From Streptomyces tsukubensis (GTDB lineage Bacteria; Actinomycetota; Actinomycetes; Streptomycetales; Streptomycetaceae), in NCBI RefSeq assembly GCF_003932715.1, contig NZ_CP020700.1, positions 3,432,501 to 3,496,500 of the forward strand: a stretch of DNA of 64,000 nucleotides, read 5' to 3'. Below the pieces are notes generated by a model. The model was not told the origin of the DNA. It saw only the letters and a program-made list of their open reading frames with translations, and did not search any database. The position numbers and the translations under genes are program-made. This document shows positions 42,506 to 50,578 of this stretch, piece by piece (positions within the stretch are counted from its first letter, which is position 1; every line of letters begins with the position of its first letter).

Positions 42506-43837
42506 ATGAAGCGCGACGCCGCCGCGGAACCGGCCCCGCCGACAGCGTCCGGGGCCGCCGGACCCGGGAACCGGGCCGATGCGGAGCGCGGCGCCCGCCG
42601 GGACGACCGGTGGCTCGACACCCTGATGAACGTCGCCTTCCTCACCCTGCTGTGCGGCGCGCTGCTCCGCTTCCTGATCAACCACCCCGACAGCCCGCGG
42701 CTGCCCTGGGTGATCGGGTTGAGCGCCGCGCTCGCCGTGCTCCAGCTCGCCGGGCCCCGGCTCACGCCCCGGCTGAGCCGTACCGGGCCGCGCCGGGCCG
42801 AGCTGCTGCGGTTCGGGCTGAGCGTCGGCTGCTGGGTGGTGGTGGTCCTGCTGGCGCCCAGTTTCGCCTGGTGCGCCGTCCCGCTGATCTACACCGGGCT
42901 GCGGGCCCTGCCCGAGCGCGGCGCGCTCGCGCTCGTCGCCGTACTGAGCACCCTCGTCGTCTACGCGGAGTGGCAGCTGCGCACCGGTATCGACCCCAAT
43001 CTGTTCCTGCTGCCGCCGACGGTGGCCGCGCTGGCGACCGGGGTCTTCCTCTATATGCGCCGCCAGGCCGACCGGCTGCGGGCCCTGGTCGACGATCTGA
43101 TCAGGACCCGGCGCGAGCTGGCCGCGACCGAGCGGCGCGAGGGCACCCTCGCGGAGCGCCAGCGGCTGTCGATGGAGATCCACGACACCCTCGCGCAGGG
43201 CCTGTCCAGCCAGCAGATGCTGCTGCAGGCGGCGGAGCGGACCTGGGACAGCGATCCGGCGACCGCGCGCGGCCATGTCCGTACCGCCGAGTCCATCGCC
43301 GAACGGAGTCTCGCCGAGGCCCGCCGCTTCGTCCACGATCTGGCCCCGGCGGACCTGGCGGAGGGCGGCGGTCTCGCGCAGGCCCTGCGGGCGCTCGCGG
43401 GGCGCGAATCCGACGGGGCGCTGCGGGTCCGGGTGCTGGTCGACGGGGCTCCGGCGGCGCCGCTGCCGGCCCGGGTCCAGTCGGAGCTGCTGCGGATCGC
43501 GCAGGGCGCGCTGGCGAACGTACGCGAGCATGCGGCGGCGTCCCTGGCCACGATCACCCTGACCCATCTGGGTGATCAGGTCCTTCTGGACGTCGCGGAC
43601 GACGGCCGGGGCTTTCCGGCCGCGGAGCTGCCCGCCGCCACGCCCGGTCCTGCGCCCGCCGCCGGGTCCGGCCCCGTGCCCGTCACCGCCACGCCCGGTG
43701 CCCCGCCCGGGCACCGCGGCCACGGCATCGCCGCGATGCGGGCCCGGGCCGGCCGGCTCGGCGGGGTCCTGACCGTCGAGTCCACCCCCGGCGAAGGCAC
43801 GGTCGTGTCCGCCGCGATCCCCCTGGAGCGGAAGTGA
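42506..43837 (+). CDS. senS: Sensor histidine kinase SenS-like
   Basis: A 443-residue NarL-class kinase. Five hydrophobic segments lie between residues 38 and 190 with little extracellular domain, matching SenS of S. reticuli. The dimerisation and phosphoacceptor motif is RLSMEIHDTLAQGLSSQQ (His226); the HATPase_c domain has 'GALANVREHA', DDGRGF and HGIAAMRARAGRLGG. A Pro/Ala-rich insert (PAATPGPAPAAGSGPVPVTA) interrupts the ATP lid. The stop overlaps the senR start (GTGA). With HbpS it is expected to sense haem, iron and redox stress. Confidence 0.9.
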   Translation: MKRDAAAEPAPPTASGAAGPGNRADAERGARRDDRWLDTLMNVAFLTLLCGALLRFLINHPDSPRLPWVIGLSAALAVLQLAGPRLTPRLSRTGPRRAELLRFGLSVGCWVVVVLLAPSFAWCAVPLIYTGLRALPERGALALVAVLSTLVVYAEWQLRTGIDPNLFLLPPTVAALATGVFLYMRRQADRLRALVDDLIRTRRELAATERREGTLAERQRLSMEIHDTLAQGLSSQQMLLQAAERTWDSDPATARGHVRTAESIAERSLAEARRFVHDLAPADLAEGGGLAQALRALAGRESDGALRVRVLVDGAPAAPLPARVQSELLRIAQGALANVREHAAASLATITLTHLGDQVLLDVADDGRGFPAAELPAATPGPAPAAGSGPVPVTATPGAPPGHRGHGIAAMRARAGRLGGVLTVESTPGEGTVVSAAIPLERK

Positions 43838-44469
43838 CCCCTGTACGGATCCTGCTGTGCGACGACCACGCCGTGGTCCGCGCCGGACTGCTCGCCCTGC
43901 TCGGCAGCACTCCGGACATCGAAGTCGTCGGGGAGGCGGGCAGCGGCGAGGAGGCCGTCGCGATGGCGGCGAAACTGCTTCCGGACGTCGTCCTGATGGA
44001 CCTCCAGCTCGGCGCGGGCATCGACGGTGTCGAGGCGACCCGGCGGATCGCGTCCGCGCCGTCGATGCCCGGGGTGCATGTCCTGGTGCTGACGACGTAC
44101 GACACGGACGCGGACATCACCCGTGCCATCGAGGCGGGCGCGACGGGCTATCTGCTGAAGGCGGAGCGTCCGGAGGAGCTGTTCACCGCGATCCACTCGG
44201 CGGCCCGGGGCCGTACGACGCTCTCCGCACCGGTCGCCACCCGGGTCATGGACCAGCTGCGCGGCGCGGGCCGCCCCTCGCTGACGGACCGCGAGACGGA
44301 CATCCTGGGCCAGCTGGCGCGGGGGCTCGGCAACCGGGACATCGCGCGGGCGCTGTTCATCAGCGAGGCGACGGTGAAAACCCATCTGGGCCGGATCTAC
44401 GCGAAGCTGGGCGTCGACACCCGGGCGGGCGCGGTGGCGGTGGCGAAGGAGCGGCGGCTGCTGCCGTAG
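43834..44469 (+). CDS. senR: Response regulator SenR-like (NarL/LuxR type)
   Basis: A 211-residue regulator with a receiver domain (acidic pair Asp10-Asp11, phosphoacceptor Asp56 in VVLMDLQLG, Lys in 'GYLLKAE') and a C-terminal LuxR helix-turn-helix ('LTDRETDILGQLARGLGNRDIARALFISEATVKTHLGRIYAKLGV'). GTG start overlapping the senS stop. In S. reticuli SenR activates furS-cpeB (catalase-peroxidase) and hbpS. Its own targets here probably include the hbpS-senS interval. Confidence 0.92.
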   Translation: MTPVRILLCDDHAVVRAGLLALLGSTPDIEVVGEAGSGEEAVAMAAKLLPDVVLMDLQLGAGIDGVEATRRIASAPSMPGVHVLVLTTYDTDADITRAIEAGATGYLLKAERPEELFTAIHSAARGRTTLSAPVATRVMDQLRGAGRPSLTDRETDILGQLARGLGNRDIARALFISEATVKTHLGRIYAKLGVDTRAGAVAVAKERRLLP

Positions 44470-44548
44470 CGCGCGGGGCGCGGGCGGTACGGACCGGCTC
44501 GTGCTGTGACCGCCCCCGGGGCAGGTCGCCCCGCCCCGGGACCGGCCG

Positions 44549-45022
44549 TCAGCCGAACTGGCCGACCACGTAGCCGCCCGCGGGCTGCTGCGTCATCACC
44601 TGCATCCGGTTCGCCGCGTTGATCATCGCGATCAGGGTCACCAGACCGCTGAGCTGTTCCTCGTCGTAGTGCTTGGCGGCGTCCGCCCAGACCTCGTCCG
44701 GCACTCCGCCGGCCGCGTCGGCGATCCGGGTGCCCTGCTCGGCCAGTTCCAGGGCCGCGCGTTCGGCGTCGGTGTAGACCGTCGCCTCCCGCCAGACCGC
44801 GACCAGGTGGAGGCGCTGGGCCGTCTCCCCCTCCGCGGTCGCGTCCTTGGTGTGCATGTCGACGCAGAAGCCGCAGCCGTTGATCTGGCTGGCGCGGATC
44901 AGCACCAGTTCCTGCGTCGCACGCGGCAGGCCCGAGGCCGAGATCGTCTTCGAGATCGCGCCGAAGGTCTTCGACAGCTGGCGGGCGACCGGGCTTTCGG
45001 CCATGTTCACGCGGGGATTCAT
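44549..45022 (-). CDS. AhpD-like carboxymuconolactone decarboxylase family protein
   Basis: A 157-residue all-helical protein with the peroxidatic CxxC-x3-H motif (Cys50, Cys53, His57 in GCGFCVDMH), typical of AhpD-like alkylhydroperoxidases rather than true decarboxylases. 'ASGLPRATQELVLIRASQIN' precedes it and 'NAANRMQVMTQ' follows. It probably reduces peroxides with a thiol donor. Convergent with senR, divergent from the second RidA gene. A position next to the redox two-component system fits an oxidative-stress role. Confidence 0.88.
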   Translation of the reverse strand: MNPRVNMAESPVARQLSKTFGAISKTISASGLPRATQELVLIRASQINGCGFCVDMHTKDATAEGETAQRLHLVAVWREATVYTDAERAALELAEQGTRIADAAGGVPDEVWADAAKHYDEEQLSGLVTLIAMINAANRMQVMTQQPAGGYVVGQFG

Positions 45023-45176
45023 GGGTGGGTCCTCCGTCTTGGGTCCGGCGTTGTGCCCATAGGACGGCTGCCGCGCCTGCCGGTGTGACAGCTCCGGCCT
45101 GTGACGGCCGTCTCTCTCCCCCCGTTACCGGGCCGTACGGGTTTCGGCGCTGCCTCGCGCAGGGGATCTTGGACTG

Positions 45177-45581
45177 ATGGGAACTCAACGGCAGGCAGTG
45201 TCTTCGGGCTCGCCCTTCGAAGCGGAGATCGGATTCTCGCGTGCGGTCCGCAAGGGCGACTACGTCGTGGTGGCCGGTACGGCTCCGATCGCGGCCGACG
45301 GGACGACGGCGGCCCCGGGCGACGTGTATGCGCAGACCGTGCGCTGTCTCGATATCGCCGAGGCCGCACTGGAGGCGGCGGGTGCGTCCACGGCCGATGT
45401 CGTACGGACGCGGATCATGCTCACGGATGTGACGCGCTGGCGGGAGGCCGCGCGGGCGCACGGGGAGCGGTTCTCGGAGATCCGCCCGGCGTGCACCTTC
45501 GTGGAGGTGTCGCGGTTCATCGAGCCGGACTGGCTGGTGGAGATCGAGGTCGACGCGGTCCTCGGCGGAGCCGGGGGCTGA
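45177..45581 (+). CDS. RidA family protein (second copy)
   Basis: A 134-residue Rid/YjgF protein. It has 'FSRAVRKGDYVVVAGTAPIA', 'VYAQTVRCLDIAEAALEAAGAS' and the segment 'RPACTFVEVSRFIEPDWLVEIEV', where archetypal RidA has R-x-A-V. An Arg (Arg104 region, 'IRPAC') is in the right place for carboxylate binding. Likely removes reactive imines or acts on a related carbonyl compound. Monocistronic; divergent from the AhpD-like gene with 154 bases between. Confidence 0.88.
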   Translation: MGTQRQAVSSGSPFEAEIGFSRAVRKGDYVVVAGTAPIAADGTTAAPGDVYAQTVRCLDIAEAALEAAGASTADVVRTRIMLTDVTRWREAARAHGERFSEIRPACTFVEVSRFIEPDWLVEIEVDAVLGGAGG

Positions 45582-45800
45582 CCCGCCCCGGCGCTGCCCG
45601 CTCGGAGCCCGGGAACGGACTGCTGGGGCCGGGCTCCGGATGGACCGTTCGGGCCCGGAAAGCCGGAACGGACCACGCCGGGCCCGGCACTCACCGGTCT
45701 GCGACGGCGGTCCCCCACCGGCCGGAACCGCCCGCACCCCGGCCCGTCCCGCGCCCCAACTCCCCTATCTCCACCCCGCCCGAGCTGCGAAAAAAGCCGG

Positions 45801-46424
45801 ATGCAGAATGCATCTATGGCAATCGAGCACATGCCGCAGTCGGCCACCGCCGACGACGCGGCGGCGATCAGTGTTTCCCTGGCCCGCGCCTTCGACACCG
45901 ACCCGATGATGCGCTGGTTCTTCCCCGAGGACGCCTCCCGCGAGGAGACCCTCGGCCGCTACTTCAGCACGATCTTCACCCGCCAGTACGCCGTGAACGC
46001 CGTCTGCGAGCGGACCGCGGACGCCGCCGCCTTCTGGGTGCCGCCGGAGGCGCAGGACAAGGCGGTGCCGGACGGTGAGACCATCCGGCAGCTGACGGAG
46101 CTGCTCGGCGACCGCGCCGGGCTGTTCAAGGATGCCGTCGAGACGGCCGCGCAGCACACCCCGCAGGAGCCGCACTGGTATCTGGCGCTGATCGGCGCCG
46201 ATCCGGCCGCCCAGGGCACCGGTCAGGGCGGCGCGCTGATGCGCTCGGGTCTGGCGAAGGCCGACGCGGCGGGTCTGCCCGTGTATCTGGAGTCGTCGAA
46301 GCCCGAGAACCTGCCCGTCTACGAGCACTTCGGCTTCTCCGTCCGCCATGAGCTGGAACTGCCGGGCGGCGGGCCGAAGCTGTGGGCGATGCGGCGCGAG
46401 CCGCAGGGCGCGTCCGGCGTCTGA
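45801..46424 (+). CDS. GNAT-family N-acetyltransferase
   Basis: A 207-residue acetyltransferase. Motif A reads LALIGADPAAQGTGQGGALM (Q-x-x-G-Q-G-G), with 'LESSKPENLPVYEHFGF' as the closing helix and a pair of fold-typical 'MMRWFFP' and 'FWVPPEA' segments common to a Streptomyces GNAT subgroup. ATG 45801 (MQNAS) or 45816 (MAIEH) may be used. Substrate unknown. It ends at a 36-bp perfect palindrome. Confidence 0.88.
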   Translation: MQNASMAIEHMPQSATADDAAAISVSLARAFDTDPMMRWFFPEDASREETLGRYFSTIFTRQYAVNAVCERTADAAAFWVPPEAQDKAVPDGETIRQLTELLGDRAGLFKDAVETAAQHTPQEPHWYLALIGADPAAQGTGQGGALMRSGLAKADAAGLPVYLESSKPENLPVYEHFGFSVRHELELPGGGPKLWAMRREPQGASGV

Positions 46425-46437
46425 CCGTCGTGCGGAC

Positions 46438-46473
46438 GGCCGTACCGGTGGGGGCGCCCCCACCGGTACGGCC
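46438..46473. terminator. Bidirectional terminator, 36-bp perfect palindrome
   Basis: GGCCGTACCGGTGGGGGC (46438-46455) is followed at once by its reverse complement to 46473. It lies between the convergent GNAT and lipase genes. Confidence 0.85.
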
Positions 46474-46503
46474 TCACTCACCTCACGGCAGGCTCCTCGG
46501 CAA

Positions 46504-47772
46504 CTACCTCAGGCCGAGCTGCCGTTCGAGCCACGGCGTGGTCTCCGCATCGGACTGTTCGAGCACGGTGAAATGATCCGCCGTCGGATACTCGCGGTAG
46601 ATCACCTTCGAACCCGCCTTCTTCACGTCCGCGGCATAGGCGGCGGTGACGGGTGCCTGCACGATCTCGTCCTTGGCACCCTGAACGATCATGACCGGCC
46701 GGTCCAGCTTCACGACCGGGGTGTCCACATGCTCACGCATGGCGTTCATCAGGGCCGGTACGGTCTCGGGGCGCTGCTTCCAGAAGGTGCGGTCGTTCAG
46801 CCCCAACTGCACTATCTGCGCCACGATGGCGTCCGAGCACTCGTTGCGGGCCGTCGGGATCAGTTGGCGCGCCCGGTCGGAGTAGAGGTGCGTGAAGTCG
46901 AGGTCGGGGTCGATCGCCAGCAGGCCGTCCACCACCAGCGGGTAGAGGGACGTCCGGCTGATCCGCTCCTCCGAGGGGGAGTCCGAGCGGTCCCGCACCA
47001 GGCTCGACATCTTCGTCGGCGGCGCGGTGGCCAGGGCGCCGCGGAAGTCCAGTCCGGGTGCGTAGCGGGTGGCGTACACGGCCGTGTTGACCGCCGCGTG
47101 CCCGCCCTGGGAGTGGCCCATCACGGCCCAGGTCCGCGACAGGCCCACCTTGGCCTGCCGGGCGGCGTGCACGATGTCGATGGAGCCGTAGGCGGCGCTG
47201 CGGGCGTGGAGGTAGGGGTGCGGTCCCGGGGTGCCGAGGCCCTCGTAGTCGGTGGCCACGATCGCCACTCCGCGGTCCAGCCACCTCCGTATCTCCGGGT
47301 CGTTGACGAAGGTCGACGCCTCCGTGCGGCTGGGCGCGCACTGGTCCGCGTTGCCCACGGTCCCGTGGGAGAGGGAGATCGTCGGCCAGCCGCCCTTGGG
47401 CGGTTTCCCGGCCGGGGCGAACATCATCCCGGACACGGTCACCAGGCTGCCGTTCGCGCCGGTGGACGTGTACTCGATGACCTTCCCGGGCCCGCCGTGC
47501 GGCCGTGCCGAGGCCGGCAGGTCCACCGCTTTGGTGAGCCGGCCGCTGCCGGGCGCGGGGCGGACCGCGGTGTCGTGGCGCTCGGCCCCGGCGGAGGTGT
47601 TCCGCGGCTTGTCGCGGTCCGGTCCCGACGCGGCGGCCCTGTCCGTGTCCGTGTCCGTGTCCGTGAAGGCGGTGAGGGTCGCCGTGAGCGCGGTGACGGT
47701 CGCGGCGGTGACGGCGATGGCAGCAGCCCGGCGTGCAGTTCGGCGTTTGCGGACTGGTCGTGCTGTGGTCAC
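46504..47772 (-). CDS. Secreted lipase-like alpha/beta hydrolase
   Basis: A 422-residue exported hydrolase from GTG 47772 with AAAGGGA upstream. An Arg-rich start and hydrophobic core (RKRRTARRAAAIAVTAATVT) form the signal segment, followed by a TDTDTDTD run encoded by a GTGTCC microsatellite (about 47639-47664). The nucleophile elbow is GHSQGG; 'ATDYEGLGTPGPHPYL' precedes it, and the late 'VQGAKDEIVQ' and 'TADHF' supply Asp and His. The layout matches secretory lipases acting on short acyl esters or triglycerides. Substrate not determinable. Confidence 0.82.
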   Translation of the reverse strand: MTTARPVRKRRTARRAAAIAVTAATVTALTATLTAFTDTDTDTDRAAASGPDRDKPRNTSAGAERHDTAVRPAPGSGRLTKAVDLPASARPHGGPGKVIEYTSTGANGSLVTVSGMMFAPAGKPPKGGWPTISLSHGTVGNADQCAPSRTEASTFVNDPEIRRWLDRGVAIVATDYEGLGTPGPHPYLHARSAAYGSIDIVHAARQAKVGLSRTWAVMGHSQGGHAAVNTAVYATRYAPGLDFRGALATAPPTKMSSLVRDRSDSPSEERISRTSLYPLVVDGLLAIDPDLDFTHLYSDRARQLIPTARNECSDAIVAQIVQLGLNDRTFWKQRPETVPALMNAMREHVDTPVVKLDRPVMIVQGAKDEIVQAPVTAAYAADVKKAGSKVIYREYPTADHFTVLEQSDAETTPWLERQLGLR

Positions 47773-48115
47773 AGGGGTCCCTTTCACAAGGAGACGTACG
47801 AGTTCCCCGGCAGACGTGCCGTCCACGGGCGTACGACCCGGTGCGGACGGCGGGCGCGGGGAGTGATCTTCGCGCGATGTACCGAAAGGTAACCGGCGGA
47901 CGGGGTACGGCTGAAGGCACCCGGAGACCGATTCGGAGGCTACTTCCCGACGATGAGAAAACCGCTCTTCTCGTCCTTCGGGCGCACAACCGGAACCCCT
48001 GGATTCCCCTCCCCGCGCCCGCCCGCGCGGGGCCCGTCATCGCTTCAACTGCCCCCGGAGTAGCCTGCGTCGGGAGCGGGCCCGGTCCGCCCGGGCCCCG
48101 GGGAAGGGCGAGCGC
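47773..48115. other. Divergent promoter region (343 bp)
   Basis: No gene seen. It separates the lipase and SRPBCC genes. It contains an imperfect hairpin GATGAGAAAACCGCTCTTCTC (about 47951) and GC-rich inverted blocks near 48075-48100. No recognised operator. Confidence 0.45.
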
Positions 48116-48631
48116 ATGGCGGTACGGAACGTCCACGAACGCCGGATCGCGGCACCGCCGGAGCTGATCGGCGCGCTTCTGGACGGTCTTGCTTCGGAGG
48201 ACGACCCGCTGTGGCCCGTGGCGGACTGGCCGGGGATGCGGCTGGAGCCCGGGCTCGCGGTCGGTGCCGCAGGCGGGCACGGACCGGTCCGGTACACCGT
48301 CGTCGCCTACGAGCCGGGCCGTGAGGTGCGGTTCCGGTTCACCGGCCCTTCGGGCTTCGACGGCCACCACGAGTTCACCGTCCACCCGGCGGGCGACGGG
48401 ACGACGCTGCTCCGCCATACCCTGCTGCTGGTCCCGCACGGACCGGCCCGTCTGACCTGGCCGCTGTTCTTCCGCCCGCTCCACGACGCCGTACTGGAGG
48501 ACGCCCTCGACCGGGCCGAGCGGGCGGGTACGGGAACGGTCGCGCGGCCCGCCCGGTGGAGCCCGTACGTCCGGCTGCTGCGGACGGCGGCCCGCAAGGC
48601 CCGGCGACGCCCGGCCGAGCACGGCTCCTGA
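48116..48631 (+). CDS. SRPBCC family protein
   Basis: A 171-residue START-like protein whose cavity binds hydrophobic ligands. It reads 'NVHERRIAAPPELIGALLDGL', 'LAVGAAGGHGPVRYTVVAYEPGREVRFRF' and 'GHHEFTVHPAGDGTTLLRHTLLL', a standard helix-grip order. A basic C-terminus (RTAARKARRRPAEHGS) follows. No enzymatic residues can be assigned. Strong terminator downstream at 48732. Confidence 0.8.
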   Translation: MAVRNVHERRIAAPPELIGALLDGLASEDDPLWPVADWPGMRLEPGLAVGAAGGHGPVRYTVVAYEPGREVRFRFTGPSGFDGHHEFTVHPAGDGTTLLRHTLLLVPHGPARLTWPLFFRPLHDAVLEDALDRAERAGTGTVARPARWSPYVRLLRTAARKARRRPAEHGS

Positions 48632-48731
48632 CCGCCCGGGCGTACAGCTCCTGACCGGGCAGGCCTCCTGACCGGTCGGGCACGGCTCCCGACCGGCGGC
48701 GGAACGCACTGAGTGCGGGAGATGGTGCCCT

Positions 48732-48777
48732 GTGCGCCGGGGCCGCCCGTACCCCCGTATCGGGCGGACCCGGCGCA
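48732..48777. terminator. Strong bidirectional terminator
   Basis: GTGCGCCGGGGCCGCCCG (48732-48749) pairs with CGGGCGGACCCGGCGCAC (48761-48777 plus one base), one mismatch only. It separates the SRPBCC gene from the convergent propeller-peptidase gene. Confidence 0.8.
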
Positions 48778-48805
48778 CGCGCGGTCTCTCCGGGACCGCG
48801 GTCCT

Positions 48806-50374
48806 TCACGCCGCCAGCAGGCCGCCCAGCTCCGCGTCCGGGTCCTGGGCCAGGGTGCCGCCCATGTCCACCCACGACCCGTGCCAGGCATGGCCGTTCC
48901 GGGGGCCCGTCTGCCAGGTGTGGGTGGTGCGGCCCTCCGGGTCGCGGCCGAAGACCGAGAGGTCGCCGCCCGGTCCCAGGACCACCGACGGGTCGGCGCT
49001 GAGCCGGCCGCCGAGGGGGCTCCAGTCCGACCACGGGCCGCCGGTGCCGGTCTGCCAACGGTGGTGCAGGCCCCCGTCCGTACCCCGCGCGAACAACACC
49101 ATCCCGCCGTCCCGCCCCACCAACACCACCGGACGCCCCACCACCGCGCCGCCCATATCCACCCACGACCCGTGCCACGCGTGGCCGTGCTCCGCACCCC
49201 GCTGCCACGTATGCGTCACCCGGCCACCCGGATCCCGCGCGAACACCGACAGCGCACCGTTCGGGCTCAGGACGGCAGCAGGGTCACCGGCCTGGCGGCC
49301 ACCAAGGGGACCCCACCCCGACCACGGGCCCCCGGTGCCCGTCTGCCAACGGTGGTGCAGGCCCCCGTCCGTACCCCGCGCGAACAACACCATCCCGCCG
49401 TCCCGCCCCACCAACACCACCGGACGCCCCACCACCGCGCCCTCCAGGTCCACCCACGACCCGTGCCACGCGTGGCCGTGCTCCGGACCCCGCTGCCACG
49501 TATGCGTCACCCGGCCACCCGGATCCCGTGCGAACACCGACAGCGCACCGTTCGGACTCAGGACCACCGACGGGTCGCTCGCCAGCCTGCCGCCCATCGG
49601 CACCCAGTCCGCCGCCCAGGCGCCCGATTCCGACTGCCAGGTGTGCCAGAGCGCGCCGTCCGTACCGCGGACGAACGCCGCGAGCCTGCCGTACCGGCCG
49701 ACCAGGACGTACGGCCTGCCGTACGCGCCCGGCCCCGGACGCCCCAGGCCCGTCCAGGCGAACCACGGGCCGCCGGGCGCGTTCTGCCACCGGTGGGCGA
49801 CGGCCCCGGTGGGCTCGGTCGCGCAGACGACCATCCCCGAACCGTGGTCGACCACGGTCGGGACCCCGGCGCTGACGCGCGGCACCGGCCGCGCCCCGCC
49901 CCGCCGGGTCCACCACGTCGTCTCCCGGCGCGCCCCCGCCCAGCCGAAGCTGAAGTGGACGTGGTCGGTGTGGGGGTTGGGGCCGGTGTAGGCGGTCCAG
50001 CCGCGGTCCGCCCGATACGCCTCCCAGATGCGGCGGTTCCAGATGATGTACATGATCCCGAGGCGCCGGGCCAGCGCATGCGGGTTGCCGTGCCGGTCGG
50101 TGCCGAGCAGCAGGCCGATCATCTCGTCCGCGAGGTGTGCCTGCCCGTGCAGGCTCACTCCCCAGTCCCAGGCCCGGCCCTCCTTGTGCTCGCTGCGGCC
50201 GCCGCTGCCGCACTCGCGGCCGATGCCCATGTTGGTGGTGCCGGGGTACGCGGCGAGGACGAGGTCCTTGAACTCGGCAACGCCCGGCTTCGCCGCCGGG
50301 TCGCACCGGCCCTGCCCCTCGTAGGGCGCGTAGTCGTCGATCTCGGGACCGAAGTCCGGGGTGGTGGGTGGCAC
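48806..50374 (-). CDS. M15-like peptidase domain fused to a seven-bladed propeller
   Basis: A 522-residue protein. Residues 1-150 resemble D-Ala-D-Ala carboxypeptidase-like (M15-type, ARB_07466-like) domains: GRSEHKEGRAWDWG gives His63 and Asp70, and HTDHVHFSFGW gives His138 and His140 for zinc. Seven repeats of about 46-50 residues follow, each with an 'F(A/V)R-x-DGxLxHxWQ' strand as in PLL-like lectin propellers. Despite the wall-directed domain no signal peptide is visible from GTG 50374, which follows AAGGAG. Blades 3-6 derive from a 291-bp duplication. Divergent from the HTH/STAND gene. Glycan-guided peptidoglycan cleavage is an inference. Confidence 0.8.
   Translation of the reverse strand: MPPTTPDFGPEIDDYAPYEGQGRCDPAAKPGVAEFKDLVLAAYPGTTNMGIGRECGSGGRSEHKEGRAWDWGVSLHGQAHLADEMIGLLLGTDRHGNPHALARRLGIMYIIWNRRIWEAYRADRGWTAYTGPNPHTDHVHFSFGWAGARRETTWWTRRGGARPVPRVSAGVPTVVDHGSGMVVCATEPTGAVAHRWQNAPGGPWFAWTGLGRPGPGAYGRPYVLVGRYGRLAAFVRGTDGALWHTWQSESGAWAADWVPMGGRLASDPSVVLSPNGALSVFARDPGGRVTHTWQRGPEHGHAWHGSWVDLEGAVVGRPVVLVGRDGGMVLFARGTDGGLHHRWQTGTGGPWSGWGPLGGRQAGDPAAVLSPNGALSVFARDPGGRVTHTWQRGAEHGHAWHGSWVDMGGAVVGRPVVLVGRDGGMVLFARGTDGGLHHRWQTGTGGPWSDWSPLGGRLSADPSVVLGPGGDLSVFGRDPEGRTTHTWQTGPRNGHAWHGSWVDMGGTLAQDPDAELGGLLAA
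49051..49559. repeat. Near-identical 291-bp direct repeat inside the propeller gene
   Basis: Bases 49051-49268 recur at 49342-49559 with only a few differences, period 291 bp (97 codons, two blades). The difference from the other, more diverged blades points to recent duplication or gene conversion. Confidence 0.8.
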
Positions 50375-50578
50375 AGCGCCGCTCCTTCGTCTGGTGGTGT
50401 CGGTTGCCGTCCGGTGCGGATCCGCCGTTACGTCAAGGGGTCCGTCACTCCTTGGGGTTGGGCCCGGCCGCGCCCGCCCCGCCCGCCGCCTCCGTTCCGT
50501 AGCGTCACGGCACGGAGCACGGCGTCGCACCCAGGGTTTCGGCCCCGGGGGCGAGGGGTGAAGGAGGTGACTGTCGCC

